Assembly: GCA_036346405.1 (NCBI GenBank)
Contig: CM070557.1
Coordinates: 53,698,016-53,762,015, forward strand
DNA length: 64,000 nt
Source: Phyllostachys edulis
Taxonomy: Eukaryota > Streptophyta > Magnoliopsida > Poales > Poaceae
Direction: 5' to 3'
Each line of letters opens with the position of its first letter. Positions within the stretch are counted from its first letter, which is position 1. The notes below the pieces were generated by a model that did no database searches, was not told the origin of the DNA, and saw only the letters and a list, made by a program, of their open reading frames with translations. Shown here in pieces: positions 1-11,400 of this stretch. A program made the translations under genes and the position numbers.

Positions 1-872
1 TTAACAATGACACGGACATCCAAGCCCAAAGTTAATATATTACAAGATAAAAGAACTTACAAACCACATGCAAGTTTGGGCGCGGTCGAGACCTACTACT
101 AGTAATCATTGTCATCCGGAGGTCCACCAAATCCTTCCTCATCAAGATCTTCAGAGTTTTTCTAGGTTTCCTCTGTAGTTGATTTAGCATGAATGGGTAC
201 ACAACTGTACTCAGCAAGCCACATGGAAAAGCTGATTAGCTACATGCTAGGAGTTCAATGGATTGTTCAGGTTTTACCATATCAAGTATATGTGGATGCA
301 TCTTTTGAGTTAAAATAGTTTATATTTAAACCGGTAAAATCATACTAGTATAACCTCAGGGGTTTACTCAACAATTGCAATTACCAACTTAACATCTCAA
401 AATCTCTACTTATGCCTCACGTACTGGAGTCACCTATGAACACCGATTCATTAATCGGAAGCACGGAGTATCCGAATACCAATGATTATACTATTTAGAG
501 TTATCCAACTTTACTCACAAGATACCTCAAACTCATACTATCATGCAATATACACGCAACCTGATAGCGTGCGACTGAGCTGAGATAACAAAACATTTTC
601 ACTTCTCAACCTTTCTAGCCTCTATCCGGTAGGTTCTTGGACCATACAGCTATCGGGAAACCACCAGCCAACAGTGGAATATGCGGTCCGACGCTGATGG
701 TACCTACCGTTGTGTAGTCCAGCAAGTGTCCCTCTAGGCCTGCTCCTGTCCCACCCCCAAAACTGCGGCTGCTCTGTACACAAGAGTAGGTGTTCATCCT
801 CTGGATATTCAATCAGAAGAGCAGTGTACTAAGCCATGTTGAATATACCAAACTCGTGGTTGAGAGATTTCT
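1..872. other. Unassigned LTR-like stretch, no gene seen
   Basis: No convincing coding region is visible in either strand. The texture (short broken frames, moderate GC, alternating AT- and GC-rich blocks) is that of retrotransposon LTR or untranslated DNA. The CACTA terminus at 873 interrupts it. It may be the distal part of the minus-strand LTR-like block that reappears at 1691-2702, but that is inference; no direct repeat was found to prove it. Confidence 0.3.
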
Positions 873-1228
873 CACTACTACAAAAAAAGGCTAACACTGA
901 ACGTCTCATCACAGATGGTTTTAGTCAACCGTTTGTATTACATGCTATCACAGACGATTTTGGTTTAGAGACCATCTGTGTTACTAGCTGCGCTAAAAAC
1001 CGTCTGTGAAGAGGTAATATCACAGATGGTTCATAATGAAAACCATCTGCGAAGTATCACAGACGGTTATTAACAATAACCGTCTGTGATAATTCTACAT
1101 GTCACAGTCGGTTTTCAATAAATAGCCATCTGTGATACTCATAGACGGTTCTTAACAATAACCGTCTGTGATATTACTACATATCACAGACGATTTTTAA
1201 TTATAACTGTCTGTGATAATATCGCTAC
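873..1228 (+). mobile_element. CACTA (En/Spm) transposon terminus with subterminal repeats
   Basis: The stretch opens with CACTACTACAAAAAAAGG, the typical terminus of plant CACTA elements. About 300 bp follow in which a 12-15 bp motif of the form TCACAGACGGTT or its complement AACCGTCTGTGA recurs roughly ten times in both orientations. Such subterminal arrays are the usual transposase-binding region of this superfamily. The matching far end (TTTGTAGTAGTG) was not found anywhere in the window, so the element is either a one-ended relic or its other end has been deleted. Confidence 0.8.
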
Positions 1229-1237
1229 AGCTCCCCG

Positions 1238-1690
1238 TTGAAGCCCGATGAGTTTCTTTGTCGCGGATGCGTCTCTTTGTCGCATCAATGCCACTTCAGC
1301 TCCCCGATGCGTCTCTTCATCTCACGCTCCGAATTTATTCCTTATTTTATAAAAAAGGAACATCCGCATCCATTGAAGATGATCATCCACACATATAACT
1401 CAACTACTTCTAAAAAAGCAGAAATGACTGTCTCTTCTTCCTTGTCGCCAGCATTGATAGCCTACACCGGTTGTATCTTGTCGAGCACCTCTCCACAGAC
1501 GTTGGCGAGATCTTTGCGGAAAACCTTTCAACAAAGGTGTCTTCACTCCTCTGTCTGAGGATTTGCCGGAGCAAGTGATGGCCACCTTCCGCCGTCTTGA
1601 CATTCTCTTCCGCCAACACAGGAACGATGGCGTGCACGGGGACCAAGGGTTTGGCGAGTCGGCGGCGAGATGGAGGGCGGCGAGGCGCAT
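1238..1690 (+). pseudogene. Degenerate transposon-associated protein fragment, related to 60950-61384
   Basis: From an ATG at 1309 the reading starts MRLFISRSEFIPYFIK and breaks shortly after. From about 1450 a second frame reads a segment containing LVEHLSTDVGEIF and, further on, EQVMATFRRLDILF. Both pieces have clear counterparts on the minus strand at 60950-61384 (MCLFVSRADVTPYFIR and HMSAAFHRLDVLIF), in the same order and spacing. The family is not recognised. It lies just inside the CACTA terminus, so it may be CACTA cargo. Frames are broken and no function is proposed. Confidence 0.5.
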
Positions 1691-2702
1691 GATAGGAAGA
1701 GGAGAGTGAGGGGAATACAGGGCTCCCCGTGGCGGTGGCTAGCCGGTCAAGAATCGTCGGCCGTGAGGCAATGAGCGGCGGCGAAGCGCAAGCGAAGGCA
1801 GCGGCGACTCTCCAGTGAGTCTTCGGCGGAGATCGAGGGAGCACCGTGTAGATCACGGTAAGGTGAAGCTAGGGGTGTAGACGTAGTCGCCGGAGGTGGA
1901 GATTGGGTGGAGGGCGGCGCGGCCAGCGCTGAAGAAGAAAGCAAAAGAGAGGTGGTGCGCGGCTCCGGACGGAAAAGAAGAAAAGGGGGAGGAGGAGCGA
2001 AGAAAAAGGGGTAGGGGTAGGGGAAGAACCAGCTTAAATAGAGAGGGAGAAGGAGGTGAGGGGTGCATGGGAGGTGAGCGGCGCCAGGCAGAGCGGTGGA
2101 ACGCAGTGCTGGCATGGCATGGAGCGCCCAAGGGCGGAGCAAGGCGACGACGCGTGGCGTTTGCGCATGGCGAGGTGGCATGTGGGGAGGGGTGGCATGG
2201 CGGCATGAGAAGGAAGAGGTGGCGAGCTGGAGCGGGTGGAGCACTCGAGGAAGAAGGTGGGAGGAGAGAGACTGACGGGTAGGGTCCGGTTGGCAGAGAG
2301 AGGTTAGTAGGGAGTTTGCGCGAGCCAGGTGCGGAGGCTGGGCCGGGCGAGTTGGGCCGTGGGGATATTTAGGAAATGGGCCGAGGAAAGGGTTTTGACC
2401 CAAAGGCTATTCCAGATTTTCAATTTGATCTAGAATTCCAGAAATTGAAACAGTTCATTAAAGCCTTTAGAAAATAGCAAATAAAGCCTAAAAATTAAGG
2501 AAAAATTCACAGAAATTCCTTAAGATATTCTAAACTTAAATGAAATATTTTCAACTTAAGATTGGCATTTAGATTTGCAAAAGAATTATTTTTTATTTAA
2601 AGTAAATAAGGAAAATCTTTTTAAAATCTAAAAAATTCAGAAAACACAAGAAAAATAACTGAGTTTTATTTTTAACCAGAAATAAAATTTTAGTATGTTA
2701 CA
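1691..2702 (-). repeat. GC-rich LTR-like block, minus orientation
   Basis: Read on the minus strand the block begins at 2702 with TGTAACATACTAAAATTTTA, a typical LTR start (TG with TGTAAC). It has an AT-rich U3-like first 300 bp, then a TATA-like TATTTAAG at 2033-2040, and then a very GC-rich region. Long Pro/Arg-rich open frames on both strands here (for example 1747-2403) are low-complexity readings of GC-rich DNA, not credible genes. The other LTR end and a target-site duplication were not found. The right-hand junction cuts into LINE coding sequence that starts at 2704. Confidence 0.45.
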
Positions 2703-2703
2703 A

Positions 2704-4257
2704 GTTCGAACTGTGAGGGGGCTTGCGAACCCTAAGGCAGTTCGTGAGCTTCGTAGCCTGGTGAAGCAAGAAGCTCCCGCGATCGTCTTTGTGTCAGAGG
2801 GCATATACAATGGTATAGACAGCTGATGTCTATAGCAACTCTCTATGTCACCTGTAAACAGCACTAAATATAGCTTATACAATGGCTTATGGTGATACAG
2901 TCGGCTACAGGATTATAGACAACACACAATCTTTTAATGCTTTCCTTGGTTCTTGTGATAGTTTCCTTAGTTCTGGTGATATAGTCGGCTATTATGAAAA
3001 GGATTGGGTCGGGAGACCCGGTGTCTATTTGGAACGATAATTGGCTCACCAACTCTTTTGCTTTGCGTCCTTCTGGTCGTCTGGTAGCATGTGATCTGGA
3101 GAAGGTGAGTGAGTCAATTGATACTCCGTCAAAATCTTGGAAAGAGGACCTGATTCGGTAGGTTTTTTCTGGCACCGGATGCTAATGCAATATTGAATAT
3201 TCCGCCAAGAGGAGGACAGGCTGAAGATTTTTACGCTCGGGCCCATGAGAAATCAATTTCTATTCAGTCAGATAAGCATACAAAGCACTTCAGATTCAGG
3301 AAAATGCTAGCGAGATGGCTGCAAGTTCTTTGAATGCCCTTGATGCTCAAGTATGGAGGCGACTTTGGAAGCTTAAAGTGGTTCCAAAAGTTTGCACTTT
3401 CTGGTGGCAGGTAATTAAAGGAATTCTCTCTGATATGGTTACTTTGAATTACCGTCATATCAAAGAGCAGCAGCTTTGTGAGGTCTGCAGGGGAGATGAA
3501 GAAGACTTGATGCATGCACTGATCATGTGTTCTCATGCACGAATGTTTTGGGCAGCGACGAATTGAAGGAGATTCTTCATATTGAACTGCCTAAGCTCCA
3601 TAGAGAAACATGAGCAACAGACATTCTCAGGTCGTCGGTTGTGACCATTATGTGGTGTATCTGGTCCTCGAGGAATAAATGGACACATGATGTTGATAGC
3701 TATAACCCTACAAAGCCAATGGAGTTTGTACATGGCACTAGCAGCGTTGGAGTCGAGATGCCGAAGGAAAGAGAGATGCCTAGAGCAAATCACATGCAGT
3801 GTGCGTGGAGTCCACCGCTGGCTCCTGTGTCAAGGTGAACACGGATGGCGCGATTGCAGTTTCTCTGGGAAGAGCAGGAACAGGGTGTGGCGAGACACTC
3901 GGGCGGAGTTCTGGGAGCGTGTGTAAACTGTATGTACATTGCGAGTTGGCATTAGCTTTGCTCGTCGCCGAGGCTACTCCAAAGTTGGTCAGCTTGTGGA
4001 ACGCGCAGAAGCCTTCACGCTCTACGATCGCTTCCGTAGTTGAACAAGTCCGAGAGCTTACTTCAAGTTTTACTAATTTCAATGTTAAATTTGTCTGCCC
4101 AAGTGCTAACAGGGCTGTGCACTGTTGTGATACTCAGGAGCTGGGGGACGGGTGGCTCAACAATCATGTGTCCACAGTTCCTTTTGGCCGGTTCACATGC
4201 TGATTGTAACCAGAACTTTTCCTCTTAATGAAAGCTCTCGGCTTCCCTTAAAAAAAA
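2704..4257 (+). pseudogene. Deleted LINE (non-LTR retrotransposon) ORF2 remnant
   Basis: Three pieces of a plant L1-type ORF2 lie in the right order. At 2704-2799 a frame contains RGLANPKAVRELRSLV, the usual N-terminus of the AP-endonuclease domain. At about 2990-3140 the frame contains GSGDPVSIWNDNWL, the region after the reverse transcriptase. At 3315-3566 there is a zf-RVT zinc-binding domain (LWKLKVVPKVCTFWW; Cys/Cys/His/Cys around CEVC and HALIMCSHA). At 3799-4203 there is a decayed RNase H-like domain (VKVNTDGA). The element ends with AATGAAAGCTC and a short A-tract near 4250-4257. The whole reverse transcriptase core is missing, deleted or replaced by the MITE fragment at 2797-2990. 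Inactive. Confidence 0.75.
2797..2990 (+). mobile_element. Truncated MITE of the GGCATGTACAATGG family
   Basis: Starts GGCATATACAATGGTATAGA and continues through the internal sequence shared with the three copies at 58348-59234 (for example CTATAGCAACTCTCTATGTC and GACAACACACAATCTTTTAATG). It stops before the expected right terminus (CATTGTACATGCTC), where LINE sequence resumes. It lies inside the broken LINE, so it arrived after the LINE or marks the deletion joint. Confidence 0.7.
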
Positions 4258-4659
4258 CCCGGAAGAGAGACACAATTTGTGAATCATGAACTGCTATTTG
4301 GCATGAATTTTACAGGAACCTGCGTTTTACAGGTCGAATCTACTACTGGTTGCTAGTGATATGCTTCATGAAGAATTGAAGCAGGCAAAGCTGGTCCACG
4401 CTGGTCGAGACTCGAGTCGAGAGACACTTTTGGGCCCATCGGTGTAGGTGGACCACCTGCACAGGTCGCCAGGTGAGTCCCAATAAAAATGTCTTACTGT
4501 ATCGCTGCTAAAAACAAAAGAAAATAAAGAAACTATAATTCCATGGCTCCTTTCTGCAGTTGAACGTGCATTTCAAAAGTTTTTCTAAAGTTTACTTGTA
4601 AAAGCCTTGAATTTGGCGAAACTTTGCCATAAGGATGTCTTGCTATTCCAAATACAACC
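4258..4659. other. Unassigned intergenic DNA
   Basis: Nothing recognisable was seen between the LINE tail and the foldback element. There is no long frame, tandem repeat or clear terminal repeat. Confidence 0.4.
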
Positions 4660-5011
4660 TTTTTTTATTAATTAATCTTTTATTAATTTTATTTTAAAGT
4701 TAACCCCCCACGAACTTTATTTCCAATTCTAACCCCTTTGGTCACGCTACCACCCGTAGTGTGATAAAACAACACTGTTACGCCAGCTCGTATCTGGGCA
4801 AACTCTTATCACGCCACGACAGTGTTGTTTGGTTACGCCACGACCAATGACGGGACAAAAAGTACTATTTTAGCGGACTTATCATATAGCGTGACAATGT
4901 TGTTTTATCATGCCATGAGTGGTGGCATAATCAAAGAGGTTAGAATTGAAAATAAAGTTCGCAGAGATTAACTTTAAAATAAAATTTTTAAAAAATTTAT
5001 TAATAAAAAAA
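4660..5011. mobile_element. Foldback / MITE with arms of about 150 bp
   Basis: The left arm (TTTTTTTATTAATTAAT, then ATTTTATTTTAAAGTTAA, then GAACTTTATTTCCAATTCTAACC) is repeated inverted at the right end (GGTTAGAATTGAAAATAAAGTTC ... TTAATAAAAAAA). The arms extend inward through GTGATAAAACAACAC and its inverse near 4890-4910. The whole unit can fold into a long hairpin. No coding capacity. The superfamily is not assigned because target-site duplications are not obvious in the AT-rich flanks. Confidence 0.75.
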
Positions 5012-5069
5012 GTTCGGACTGTGACTAGCCGAGAAGTTGGGATAACAATGGTTTTTTAATGGAAAAAAT

Positions 5070-5177
5070 GATTATTTGTCACTGCAAAAGGATGAATTTT
5101 ACAATTTGTCACTGTATATGAGTATGACATATGGGTCCCGAGACCACATATCATACTTATAGCAGTGACAAATAATC
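5070..5177. mobile_element. Small hairpin element
   Basis: GATTATTTGTCACTGC at the left end is matched by GCAGTGACAAATAATC at the right end. Inner arms are ATGAGTATGACATATG and CATATCATACTTAT, so the 108 bp form a near-complete hairpin with a small loop. No gene. Confidence 0.7.
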
Positions 5178-5396
5178 AATTATATATGTTTGGCAGTTAC
5201 AAATAATTGAATCTTGCTTTTTTAATTGGCTGTTGGAACTTCTGAAAGATGTATGGTCTTATCTGGAACAGAACGGAAGCATACACTAACCTGACACCTG
5301 GTGATCAAACCTCTCTTACCACTTCGGATTTCAGAACATAGGGGTGTATTTGACAGTAGCCAGTAGGTGCGATGCCTTTACATGTAGCATTGTCAA

Positions 5397-5639
5397 GATT
5401 TTTTTTAATAATCTATTTTTTATTCAAAATTTAAGAAATAATACTACCTTTTTTTTGTCAGGAATAATCATTGGTTGCCGTATCATTGAGCGATTTCGAC
5501 CTAATCGCCATAGTCGCCCAACCACAGAGCGCCAAGCGTTAGAGTCGCCCGGTAGTTGAGCGACTTCAGTCGCCCAGTGGTTGAGCGACTTGTATTAAGT
5601 CGCTCAACCACTGAGCGATTTTAAGTACTAGCTCTACTA
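5397..5639 (+). repeat. MULE left terminal inverted repeat and subterminal palindromic motifs
   Basis: The first 95 bp or so match the right terminus (24505-24600) in inverse orientation. They are followed by four variants of a motif built from AGTCGCCCAAC and its inverse GTTGAGCGACT (about 5510-5620). The same motif recurs at 20333-20476 and 24319-24510. Such subterminal arrays are likely transposase-binding sites (inference). Confidence 0.65.
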
Positions 5640-6179
5640 TTTAACAAATCCAATTGGAATAATTATGTGAGAATAAATGTTACATTTTTTAGGTATTACA
5701 TTTAGCAAATCCTGTTGTAGGATGCTTTTTTTTTTTTGGAAATAATATGGTGGTGACAAGGTTGGTTGGTCTGTTTGTGATTTTCGTAGAATCTCAAGGG
5801 TACAAAATTTGGCAGACTCGCAATAACATTTTGTGATCGTCGTATGTTGTTGTAGTGGGATAAATTTCTGAAGGATTTTGTGAGGATGATAGAGGTAGCA
5901 ATGATTAGTAAGTACGAAGGCAAGTGATATTGCGATACACTAGGAAATTCATACACGGTGGAGAACTTTGGAGAAATGGTGCGACGGTAACAAAATGACA
6001 GTTGATTAAAAAAGGAGTTACATGGCATGCATGCTAATGAACCAAGGACGGTACATGCATGCCTTTAGGGAATTAGAAATACATGGGATATATAGATGAA
6101 GAGCAGTGGCAAAGCCAGGATGAAAATAGAGGGTGGGCTCAAAGCCTCGAATGACTAAACTAATTTGAAACAAACATAG
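5640..6179. other. MULE left-arm DNA without recognisable gene
   Basis: AT-rich sequence between the MULE terminus and nested solo LTR A. A broken minus-strand frame of about 108 codons (5702-6028) has no recognisable motif and is not called. Confidence 0.4.
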
Positions 6180-7998
6180 TATAACGTCCAGTTTGTCCTG
6201 AGTTTTTGAAAATTTTCAAAATTAAAAAAGACTATTTGGTTTTGATGAGAATTCAAAGCTTAACTTGAGATTTTAAAAGAATTTTAAATAACTAAAGCAA
6301 ACTTCAACTAAATCTGTTCGGTTTCTTTTGGAGTTTGTTGGAGTTTTTCCTTTTCGCTGTTTGCTCCGTGCTTTCCCTCGGCCCAGCTCTATCTTTCTTC
6401 TTGGGAAGACCTCCCTGGTGCTTGGACTTTCCCCTAGTTCAGACCTCCCCTTGTGCCCTTTGCTTGGACTTTCCTTTAGTCTAGACCTCCTTCAGACCTC
6501 TTTGTTGGTTTGAATATCTTTTCAGGGTTTTAGACCTCCTTTTGATCTAAATCACCTTCTCTGTTTAGTCCTCCATGTGGTCTAGACCTTCTTCTCCATT
6601 TGAATCTTCCCTTGGTTTTGACCTCCCCTTTGGGTCACGACCACCCCCGAGGTGTTCCAAACTCAGGTTTGTGTTTCAAACATCCTTAAACTTCGAAATT
6701 CTAAATTCGGGTTGAATTCCCCTTTCCTTCGGACCTCCTCGTGTTCATTTGAACCTCCTCGTGTTCATCTGGACCTCCCCATGCTCCCTTGTATCTCCCT
6801 TGTGTTTATCCTGACCGTTGAGACCTCCCTTGTGTTTATCTTAACCGTTGGGACCTCCCTCGCGTCCATTCGAGCCTTTCGCTTGATCTAGACCTTTATC
6901 GCTTTTACTGCTCGATTCGATCTGTGTTGGGCGGCCCAATCGCTTTACCTGTTAAATCGAGATCGACGACTGACCTTCCTCGCGTTTTCCTTGCTATCGC
7001 TCCGCTCCCTTGGTTTTGATCTGATCGTCAGGACATCCCTTGATTCAATCTGACTGTTAGGACCTCCCTTGATTCAATCTGATCGTTAGGACCCCCCCTC
7101 GTTTGATCTTGACCGTTCGGGACCTCCCCTTTGGATCTCCTTTTTGGGTTCGGACCTCCCATTCCCTTCGTGCGGTCCGAACCAGCCTCGCGCCCTTCCC
7201 ACTCGTGGACCGTCCTATCCTTTTTGGATGGCCCACTTCCTTGTGGATCGCCCGATTCAAATCAGACAGTCCTGCTTCGCCGTGTCTTGTTTGGTTCCTC
7301 GGGACCTCCTCGTCCCCAGGACCTGTTGGTCTTTTGCAAAGACCACCCTTGTGGTCTTTTTGCAAAGACCACCCTCCCGGTCATGACCACCCCTTGTAGT
7401 CAGGACCTTCCCTTTGAGGCCACGACTTCCTCCTTTGTCGTTTTGCCGTGACCTCCTCCATATGGTCTTTTTGCGAAGACCACCTTTGCGGTCAGGATCA
7501 TTTCATGGTCATGACCTCTGGTCTTTTGCAAAGACCACCATTTCGGGAATGACCTCCTCAGGACCCCCTTGTCCTCAGGACCTCCTTGCCTTTGGGATCT
7601 CTAGTCTTTCTGTAAAGACCACCTTAGCAGTTGAGACCACCCTTGTTGGTCGCGACCTCCCGTTTGGTCGCGACCGCCTCTTTGACTGATCTATTTACCT
7701 GAGTTTGACCGGCCCCACTTGTCAGTCTTGCTCACTTTCTCAATTCTTCCGCCACAAAAATCTTGGCGCAGTAAAATGCCCACCGTGTCACATTAAATGC
7801 GGTCACTTACGTGGTCACTTGCGTGGCACCTTACTATTCCTCCTTGTTCCCTTCCTTCTCAGCATAGCATGTTCTAATTGTCCTTCACCAGATCGGCCGT
7901 GACACTTGCCCTAACTCCTACCTACCTTTGACCCGTATGTCTCCGAGCCTCTCTGTGGCTCTCTTTTTCTTTTTCTCTCTCTCACTTTCGTCTCTGGC

Positions 7999-8008
7999 TA
8001 TAAAAATA
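7999..8008 (+). promoter_or_regulatory. TATA box of solo LTR A
   Basis: TATAAAAATA follows a CT-rich tract, in the same relative place as TATAAATAG in LTR B (12472) and TATATAAG in LTR C (38307). Conservation across three copies supports it as the U3/R promoter of the family. Confidence 0.6.
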
Positions 8009-11000
8009 ACCTCAGTGGGCCTCCTTTCATTATTTCTAGCCTCTTTGCCTAGTTTTCTCCGCGCTTGAAACTTCAGCAAGGAGCCCTTTGAAGCGGCAAC
8101 GTCGCCTCCTCATCGTCAAGGGTCCCTCGGAGCCTTTGTGACGACCTGCCCGTCACCGCCAGCTGGTTGCCATCCTACCACTGGATCGGCTCCTTCATCT
8201 TGTCTTGTCCTTGGGCTAGTTCTCGGCCTTGGTGAGTTTCTTGGTGTTTTTCTTTTCTTGTACGATCACCTTGTGTGATCGTATCCTTCCTACGACTACA
8301 CTACGTGGTCGTGTTTCTTTTGCGACCACGTGGAATAGTTGTGTCTTCCTCAGGACCTCCTCCCCTGGATCTTCTCAGGACCTCTTTTGGCAAAGACCAC
8401 CTCTTGGTCTTTGCTGGTCTTTTTGCAAAGACCACCCTTGTGGTCTTCTTGCAAAGACCACCCTCTCGGCCATGACCTCCTTTCGGTCATGACCACCTCT
8501 TGGTCTTTTTGCAAAGACCACCCTCTCTAGCTTAGATCTCTTTTTCATCGGGACTTCCTATTTTCTGGTTTTTGGATGAGTTCGTTTAAGTTCTTTAAAG
8601 TCTTTTAAAGTTCTTTTGCCTAGAGTTCTTTTGCATATTTGGTTCTTTGCGAACATGTAGATCCCGATTTCGTGGAGGAGTACTCGGACCCAGCAGTCAC
8701 TGCCGAAGCCTCGCCACTCTTCAACGAAGGCAAGTCGTGGACCTTTGATCATCTTGATCCCATTTTATAAAAGTATTTTGATTTGTTAAACTTGCATGGC
8801 TACTTTTACAGACATGGTTTCGGGTCTAGTTAAAGCACCTACTTGTGTTTATGCCTCCTTGAATATTTGTGCTGAACATGTTGACATGATTTTTCCTTGG
8901 ATACTTTTAGGATGGGTACGGTTAGTTGGTCTCTTATTGTTACTGCCAACCTGGGTACCGTGTTTGCTTAGCCCTGCTCTTATAGACGTTGGTTTTACCA
9001 AGAGTCTTCAACGTTAGTTTACCCCCAGCGCACTAGTTGTGGCTTGTGTAGTAGCAATCAGTGTAGCTGATTAATATGAAGTGTGGCCCTGTGTGTGAGC
9101 CACGGCATTTGTTGCCTTGCAACTAAAATTTGTTGTGCCAAGGGCTGGGTGGTCCTCTGGCTGGGTTGAACCCAACAAAGTTAAACTTGCTTAATGAGCT
9201 ATGAAACCGTGGCTTTGCCACCTCTGTCAATTGTTGTTGTGCCAGGACTGGGTGGTCCAGTGGCCGGTAAGAACCGCAAAATCGTTTTATGCTCGGGCGA
9301 GTGGCCTGTGGTATTGGTGGGTGCTCCGGGGTTGGTGCTCTGGGGTCACTTTGGGTTTGTGGATGGTCTCGCCTGAGCAGCCAACTAAGGACTTAACCTT
9401 GCGAGCTATTGATCTGGGCCATGCCGCGCAACCATATGTCCATTATAGGGTGGACTGGGTGTAATAATTAGGGATGTTCTGATTCGGTTCTGTTGTTGAT
9501 GGGAATGGTGCAAGAGGGGGCACAAATCCGGGGGTTGTAGCCCAACGGAAGCGAAACCTTAGCGAGTAGAGCTGAGTCGGAACGGACCTTTGTAAAAGCC
9601 CGGTGGTAGTCTCTACTTGATTCACATGTCCAAGGTAACGTGTGAAATATCAAGCGACTGCCTCTTGTGGGTAAATTTGTGCACCTCTACAGAGTTTAAA
9701 TCTATTCGAATAGCCGCGTCCTCGGTTATGGACATGCCCGGAGATTTCGAATGAGGGATAGACTTTTCTAAAAATTGTGTTCCACGGTTGATTGTGGATA
9801 TCGACGAGTATTCTAGGTGGCTCCGAGTGCTCGTGATGTCCATAGTTGGTCATGGAGGTCTTGGGAACCCTAGAGTGGTCCAGGGTGCTCCAGGGTGGGT
9901 GCTCTGGAGAGGTCTTGGAGCTCTAGGGTGGTCGTGGATGCCACCAAGCCTTCCTCGAGTGGTCGTGGGAACTCTGGAGTTGGTGCTCCAGAGAGGTCTT
10001 GGGAGTGAGTGGGTGCTCACGACCCTCCTTTGAAAAATCAATGTACTTATGTATTACCTTTCAACCTGTGCCTTGCAATCTATTAAGTGTATTTCCAATA
10101 AATGTTGCTTTCTACAAACTAACCCTACAACTCTCTATTGTCAAGCCGTGCATAAATATTATTTGCATTCTTGTTTCCCCACGGCTTGCTGAGTACATTC
10201 AAAAGTACTCATGGCTTGTGCCCCCTGTTTTAATCAGCAGAGGAAGGAGATCCAGGAAGTTTTGCTCTCTTTGAAGGGGAGCTCTTTTGAAGACCTTGCG
10301 CATAGGAGACGTCCTCCACTCGATAGCCTGTGGGCTTGTCATTTGGCTCTCGTTGTGTTTTATTTCCGCTGCAGGTTTTCCCTTTGTTGTTAGCCTTGTG
10401 TGGCGCCTCTGTAAACAAGCTTGACCATAAGGTCTTTTGTTAATAATATTAATTTGTGTGCTTCATCTTGTTTATCGTCGTGTGGTTGTGATTTCACCTG
10501 CGTTGATCTGTGCGAGCTAGCTAGAGATCTTGGGACTAGCTCAGAGCGCAGAGGCTAGGACCTCCGGGAGGTCATTGGGATCTCCTGGGTGGTTCTAGAG
10601 GCCCTCATCTCAGGGTAATCTTGGAGGACTGTAACATCCCAATTTTCTGGAGTTCTTAAAAGTTTTGAAAATAAAAAGAACCATTTGGTTTTGATGAGAG
10701 TTCAAAGCTTAACTTGAGATTTTTGGAAAAATCGAGTGTTTAAAATGACTAAATCAAACTTCAACTAATCCAAAGTTTGGACCTCCTTTAGACCTCTTTG
10801 GACCTCCCCTTGTGCCCTTTGCTTGGACTTTTCTTTAGCCCAGACCTTCTGACCTCTTTGTTGGTTTGAATATCTTTTCGGGGTTCAGACCTCCTTTTGA
10901 TCTAAACCACCTTCTCTGTTTAGACCTCCTTGTGGTCTAGACCTCCTTCTCCGTTTGAATCTTCCTTTGGTTGTGACCTCTCCTTTGGGTCACGACCACC

Positions 11001-11139
11001 CTCGAGGTGTTCCCAGCTCGGGTGTTTGTCTCAAACATTCTTGATCTCCGATATTCTAAGTTCAGGTTGAATCTTTCCTCTCTGGACCTCCCCCCCCCCG
11101 TTCAAACCTCTTCCCTCCTCGTCCCCGAGACCTCCCCTT

Positions 11140-11400
11140 GCTTCATCTTGACCGTCGGGATCTCCGTTGTGTTTATCCTGACCGTCGAGACCTCCCCTTG
11201 CTTCATCTTGATCGTCGGGATCTCCCTTGTGTTTATCCTGACCGTCGAGACCTCCCCTTGCTTCATCTTGACCGTCGGGATCTCCCTTGTGTTCATCTTG
11301 ACCGTCGGGACCTCCTTTGTGTTTGTGTTGACCGTCGAGATCTCCCTTGTGATCATCTGGACTGTTGAGACCTCCCCTTATTTGGATCTAAGGGTCCAGA
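11140..11400 (+). repeat. GACCTCC minisatellite in LTR B
   Basis: A unit near 30 bp alternates GACCGTCGAGACCTCCCC and GACCGTCGGGATCTCCC with spacers such as TTGCTTCATCTT and TTGTGTTTATCC. The alternation gives a higher-order 60-bp period. Equivalent arrays lie at about 6800-7130 in A and 37680-37930 in C with different copy numbers, which explains the different LTR lengths. Confidence 0.8.

Noticed and set aside
1747..2403. 218-codon Pro/Ser/Leu-rich minus-strand frame
   Set aside because: Low-complexity reading of GC-rich LTR-like DNA; other frames are equally open and no motif is present.
9194..9464. Short plus-strand frames in solo LTR A
   Set aside because: The homologous positions in LTRs B and C are not open, so there is no conserved protein.
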